Assembly (NCBI RefSeq): GCF_000454065.1 | Contig: NZ_KE695651.1 | Span: 254,258-318,257 of the forward strand | DNA length: 64,000 nucleotides | Direction: 5' to 3' | DNA from: Brevibacillus thermoruber 423 | GTDB lineage: Bacteria; Bacillota; Bacilli; Brevibacillales; Brevibacillaceae | Shown here: positions 61,007 to 64,000 of the stretch, one piece after another | Layout: each line of letters begins with the position of its first letter | Position numbering within the stretch: position 1 is the stretch's first letter | Translations under genes and position numbers: made by a program | Notes under the pieces: generated by a model | What the model saw: only the letters and a program-made list of their open reading frames with translations | Database searches by the model: none | Told to the model about the DNA's origin: nothing

Positions 61007-63151
61007 ATGGAGAAGAGCAAAAAGACACTTCCGATTGTGTTGGCAACAGCGCTTGTATCCACGCCGCTTTTGGCGGCCCCGCATTCCGCATATGCGATCG
61101 ATGACCTGTCCGTTGATCCGGAGGACGATACGGCAGGCGAAGAAAGCGCATATTATATCGATTTTGTCCTGGACGAGGACTTGAAGAAGGGAGACATCAT
61201 CTACATCAGGTTTGACAAGGATTTCGATGTCGATTCCAACATTGATGAAGACGACATCGATGCCAGTGTCGATGTAAAAAAAGTCGAAGTCTCCGGCAGA
61301 ACGATCGAGATTACCGTTGACGAAGCCGTGGATGCGGGAGAGGATATCTCCATCGACATCGACAGCGGCATCACCAACCCGGATGAAGAGGATTCCTACA
61401 TCGTCTCCGTGAAAACGTCCAGGGAGTCCTGGGAAGACTACGAGGTCGACATTGTGGACGACAGCAGCAGCAGCTCCGCCAAGGATGACGATTTTGACGT
61501 GTACATCAGCCGCACGACAGAAGGCGAAACGTCCAAATACGAGCTGGGTCCGATCAAATTGAAGGACAAACTGACCAAAGGCGATTGGGTCACCGTCTAC
61601 TTCCCGGATGAAGACATGCTGCCGAGCAAAATCAGCACCGACGACGTGGACATTAACGAGTATGAACCCGACGATGTCAGAATTTCCGGCAACAAGGTGG
61701 AAATCAAGGTGCCGTCCAAGGCCGCCGGCGACAAAACATTGACGCTCACCTTCTACGAAGGAGCGGAAATTGAGAATCCCGATGCGGACGACGATTACGT
61801 CATCGAAGTCAAATGGGACGGCACTACATACACGTCGGAAGAATTTGAAATCAAAGGTTCCAGCTCCAGTTCGACCAGCGGTTCGGGCGACTTCAGCGTG
61901 ACCCTTTCCGACTCCGGTGTGGGAGCGCGTTCCAGCTACACGTTTGAAGCCGACTTCGGCAGCAGAAAGCTGGCTTCCGACAGCGACGTGATCGTGGAAT
62001 TCCCGTCCGCCGACATGGTTCCGGGCTATCTCAATCCGTCCGACTTTGCCATTAACGGCAAAACGCCGCGCAAGGTGGCGCCGTCCGGCAACAAAATCTA
62101 CCTGACCACGCCGTACAGCTTCACCTCTTCCAGCAAAGTCAAGGTGGACATCTCGTACGATGCCTGGCTGACCAATCCGAAAACGGCGGGAAGCTACCAG
62201 TTGAAGATGACGGTGGACGGCAAAACGATCACGTCCAAACCTTTCACCATCTCGGGTACGTCGGTCACTCCGGCACCGACGCCGACACCGAACCCGGCTC
62301 CGGCAGCGGGCACGCCTACCCAGGTGAACAACAGCACGTCCACCATCACGCTGACCAACACGGCCGTGGGCAAACCGACCGGCGTCAACATCGCGATCAA
62401 GGGCGTGACGATGCCGCTGTACAAGCAGCGCGACTTCATCGAGATCGTGTTCCCGGCAGGCTACCGCGTACCTGCCTACATCGCTCCGGCAAACGTGACG
62501 GTAAATGGCGTGGCCGCCAACTTCGTCGCCGTTCGCGGTCAAAATGTGCTGGTCTATCCGGCGCAGGACATTCCGGCTGGCGGCGCAGCCAATGTCGTAA
62601 TCGGCGCAGGCGCCAACATCATTAACCCGTCGGTGAAAAACGCGTACAGCATCAGCGTGTTTACGTCTGAGGAAAAAGGCCTGCTGTTTGCCCGTGCCGT
62701 CGGCGTAGGCATGCCGGCACCGGCGCAAAAGCCGGCAACGCCGCAGCCGCAGCCGCAACCGCAGCCTACGGTGACCGTTCCGGCAAACGCGGCGCTGTTT
62801 AAACTGAACACGCCGTCGTTCACGCTGCACGGCAAGAGCTACCCACTGCAGGCGGCGCCATACCTGGCCAACGGCAGCACGACAATGGTTCCGGCGCAGT
62901 TCTTTAAAGAAGCGCTGGCGCTGACCACCATCTGGAACAACAATACCGTAACGATTGTCAGCGGCACGAACCAGATCAAACTCACGGTTGGCGCCAAAAC
63001 AGCCCGTGTCAACGGCAAGGAGGTAACCCTGCCGGCGCCTGTCGCGCTGAAAAACAACATGCCGATGATCCCGATCCGTTTCGTGACGGATTCGCTCGGC
63101 TACAAAGTGGGCTGGGATGCCAAAACGTCCAGCGTGTACGTCTACCGCTAA
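61007..63151 (+). CDS. secreted acidic repeat protein with copper amine oxidase-like C-domain
   Basis: 714 residues from ATG 61007 behind GGGAGGACA. A signal peptide ends AYA at 30. Four tandem beta-sandwich-like repeats follow (about 31-150, 155-290, 293-440, 443-570), each with a pattern of a V/I-rich strand, ...YTFEADFG, F(P/D)...MVP, ...N(P)...Y. The first two are extremely Asp/Glu-rich; Ser and Pro/Thr linkers separate them. Residues about 594-714 (PVALKNNMPMIPIRFVTDSLG) are the CuAO N-terminal-like domain common on Paenibacillales surface proteins. Probably an extracellular or S-layer-associated protein; function unknown. Confidence 0.8.
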   Translation: MEKSKKTLPIVLATALVSTPLLAAPHSAYAIDDLSVDPEDDTAGEESAYYIDFVLDEDLKKGDIIYIRFDKDFDVDSNIDEDDIDASVDVKKVEVSGRTIEITVDEAVDAGEDISIDIDSGITNPDEEDSYIVSVKTSRESWEDYEVDIVDDSSSSSAKDDDFDVYISRTTEGETSKYELGPIKLKDKLTKGDWVTVYFPDEDMLPSKISTDDVDINEYEPDDVRISGNKVEIKVPSKAAGDKTLTLTFYEGAEIENPDADDDYVIEVKWDGTTYTSEEFEIKGSSSSSTSGSGDFSVTLSDSGVGARSSYTFEADFGSRKLASDSDVIVEFPSADMVPGYLNPSDFAINGKTPRKVAPSGNKIYLTTPYSFTSSSKVKVDISYDAWLTNPKTAGSYQLKMTVDGKTITSKPFTISGTSVTPAPTPTPNPAPAAGTPTQVNNSTSTITLTNTAVGKPTGVNIAIKGVTMPLYKQRDFIEIVFPAGYRVPAYIAPANVTVNGVAANFVAVRGQNVLVYPAQDIPAGGAANVVIGAGANIINPSVKNAYSISVFTSEEKGLLFARAVGVGMPAPAQKPATPQPQPQPQPTVTVPANAALFKLNTPSFTLHGKSYPLQAAPYLANGSTTMVPAQFFKEALALTTIWNNNTVTIVSGTNQIKLTVGAKTARVNGKEVTLPAPVALKNNMPMIPIRFVTDSLGYKVGWDAKTSSVYVYR

Positions 63152-63168
63152 TCCCCAGCGGCGCATGA

Positions 63169-63199
63169 AAAACCCCCTTCCAATGCGGAAGGGGGTTTT
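63169..63199 (+). terminator. rho-independent terminator after the repeat protein
   Basis: AAAACCCCCTTCC / GGAAGGGGGTTTT perfect 13-base arms around AATGC. Symmetric, so it may also serve the minus-strand peptide gene at 63232. Confidence 0.94.
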
Positions 63200-63231
63200 C
63201 CGTTGTACGGGGCTGGATACCGCCTGCCTGT

Positions 63232-63321
63232 CTACGGCTGAAAGTAGAAAAACATCGGGACGACCAGCGAAATCACCAGCACGATTACCAACACTTTGGC
63301 AAACAGGGACTGATTCCTCAT
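63232..63321 (-). CDS. 29-residue single-span peptide, Prli42-like
   Basis: The reverse strand reads MRNQSLFAKVLVIVLVISLV followed by VPMFFYFQP and a stop. AGGAGGTAG lies 6-7 bases before the ATG, an unusually strong ribosome site for so small a frame. The short polar N-terminus, one basic residue before the span and lack of a C-terminal domain match Prli42, the membrane anchor of the stressosome in Listeria and relatives, which is also about 30 residues. The family call is tentative because so little sequence is available. Confidence 0.6.
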   Translation of the reverse strand: MRNQSLFAKVLVIVLVISLVVPMFFYFQP

Positions 63322-63404
63322 CGTAACTACCTCCTGAACCGGGCCTTGCAAAAATTACTTCACGAAAAGTGGAAATTGTCGCGTTATTGTGTACTTCGCT
63401 GTGC

Positions 63405-63410
63405 TAGAAT
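63405..63410 (+). promoter_or_regulatory. extended -10 promoter element of the mutase gene
   Basis: TGCTAGAAT gives an extended -10 (TGn + TAGAAT), 59 bases before the GTG start. No good -35 was found. Confidence 0.5.
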
Positions 63411-63468
63411 TGGAAGGGGGAGCCTTTCCTTCCTCCTTGCCAATTACACAGGAAACGGGGGTTGACCG

Positions 63469-64000
63469 GTGACTACAAAAGATTGTACCGAACTGTACCG
63501 GAAGTGGCAACAGGAGCTGGCAGCGCGTCTGGCAAAGACGCCGGAGCGCAAACAGCGCTTTGCCACCTCGTCGGATATTGAGATAGATCCGCTGTACGTG
63601 CCGGATCAGATTGATGACGCTTACATGGAAAAAATCGGGTTCCCGGGCGAATATCCCTATACCCGCGGCGTTCAGCCCAACATGTACCGCGGCCGTCTGT
63701 GGACGATGCGCCAATACGCCGGATTCGGTTCGGCGGAGGAGACCAACAAGCGCTTTCGTTATCTGCTGGAACAGGGACAAACCGGGCTCAGCGTGGCCTT
63801 TGACCTGCCGACCCAGATCGGGTACGACTCCGACGATCCGATGGCGGCTGGCGAGGTGGGCAAGGTGGGGGTCGCGATCGATTCGCTGGAGGACATGGAG
63901 ACCCTGCTGGCGGGAATTCCGCTCGACAAGGTCAGCACGTCGATGACGATCAACGCGCCCGCTTCCGTGCTGCTGGCGATGTACATCGCCGTGGCGGAAA
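63469..64000 (+). CDS. methylmalonyl-CoA mutase family large subunit, cut by window edge
   Basis: 177 residues from GTG 63469 to the window end, open. [32 protein letters not shown] (split here as [21 protein letters not shown] and the following GFGSAEETN) and [20 protein letters not shown] are diagnostic of B12-dependent acyl-CoA mutases. It rearranges methylmalonyl/succinyl-CoA or isobutyryl/butyryl-CoA. Next to the bkd operon it likely handles acyl-CoAs from valine and isoleucine. The B12 domain, if fused, would be beyond the window. Confidence 0.93.
   Translation, partial: MTTKDCTELYRKWQQELAARLAKTPERKQRFATSSDIEIDPLYVPDQIDDAYMEKIGFPGEYPYTRGVQPNMYRGRLWTMRQYAGFGSAEETNKRFRYLLEQGQTGLSVAFDLPTQIGYDSDDPMAAGEVGKVGVAIDSLEDMETLLAGIPLDKVSTSMTINAPASVLLAMYIAVAE

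Noticed and set aside
60725-63166. 813-codon minus-strand frame opposite the surface protein
   Set aside because: Arg/Val/Asp-rich noise opposite a repeat protein with a clear signal peptide and ribosome site.
1-64000. CRISPR array, prophage, tRNA or rRNA genes
   Set aside because: No regularly spaced repeats, no phage structural or integrase genes, and no tRNA-like cloverleaf or rRNA sequence were recognised by eye.

Overview
The window is chromosomal DNA of a GC-rich, endospore-forming Firmicute. It carries the spoIIIA operon, spoIVB, spo0A, a sporulation-type sensor kinase and spore sulfolactate genes. Gene order follows the Bacillus subtilis mntR-yqhO-yqhP-yqhQ-yqhR-aroQ-yqhT-efp ... spoIIIAA-AH-accB-accC-yqhY ... 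nusB ... folD-xseA-xseB-ispA-dxs-tlyA-nadK-argR-recN-spoIVB-spo0A ... bkd block closely. High GC, frequent GTG/TTG starts, a TsaD-like paralogue between nusB and folD, and a steA/MraY-like cluster suggest Paenibacillales, with a Brevibacillus-like genome as my best guess. That assignment is inference.

Layout: 1-6.4 kb holds a partial D-amino acid aminotransferase, a secreted M28-fold protein with an eroded active site, a three-PAS sensor kinase, a YkvI-like membrane protein and a flavin reductase. 6.5-14.4 kb holds MntR, a patatin-like protein, YqhP/Q/R, AroQ, an M24 peptidase, EF-P, a DUF441 protein and the sulfolactate genes comA/comB. 14.5-25.9 kb holds yqhV, a CD1247-type protein, the eight-gene spoIIIA operon, accBC, an Asp23/AmaP/DUF2273 cluster, nusB and the TsaD-like gene. 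25.9-38.2 kb holds folD-xseAB-ispA, dxs-tlyA, nadK-argR-recN, spoIVB and spo0A. The spo0A promoter shows a near-ideal sigma-H site with an embedded 0A box.

38.2-43.5 kb is an AT-richer accessory island. It contains an orphan hypothetical gene, a complete IS21-family element, and an operon pairing an RsbT-like switch kinase with a histidine kinase fused to an RsbR-like STAS region. I consider that kinase/STAS protein the most unusual item in the window. 43.5-48.3 kb holds a beta-carbonic anhydrase, a probable Tat-exported phosphoesterase, and a LysR regulator divergent from a methyltransferase/VOC/methyltransferase operon. 48.4-51.7 kb is a four-gene envelope/septum-type cluster (SteA, SteB-like, GT2, degenerate MraY-like).

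52-60.5 kb is the branched-chain amino acid catabolic locus: a sigma-54 activator (BkdR), a textbook -24/-12 promoter with TTGCATGCAA-type upstream sites, then leucine dehydrogenase, E3, E1alpha, E1beta and E2. The ptb and buk genes found in the B. subtilis operon are absent. The window ends with an acidic secreted repeat protein, a 29-residue single-span peptide resembling Prli42, and the start of a methylmalonyl-CoA-mutase-type gene. Together these suggest acyl-CoA products are catabolised rather than converted to acyl phosphates. No rRNA, tRNA, CRISPR array or prophage was seen.
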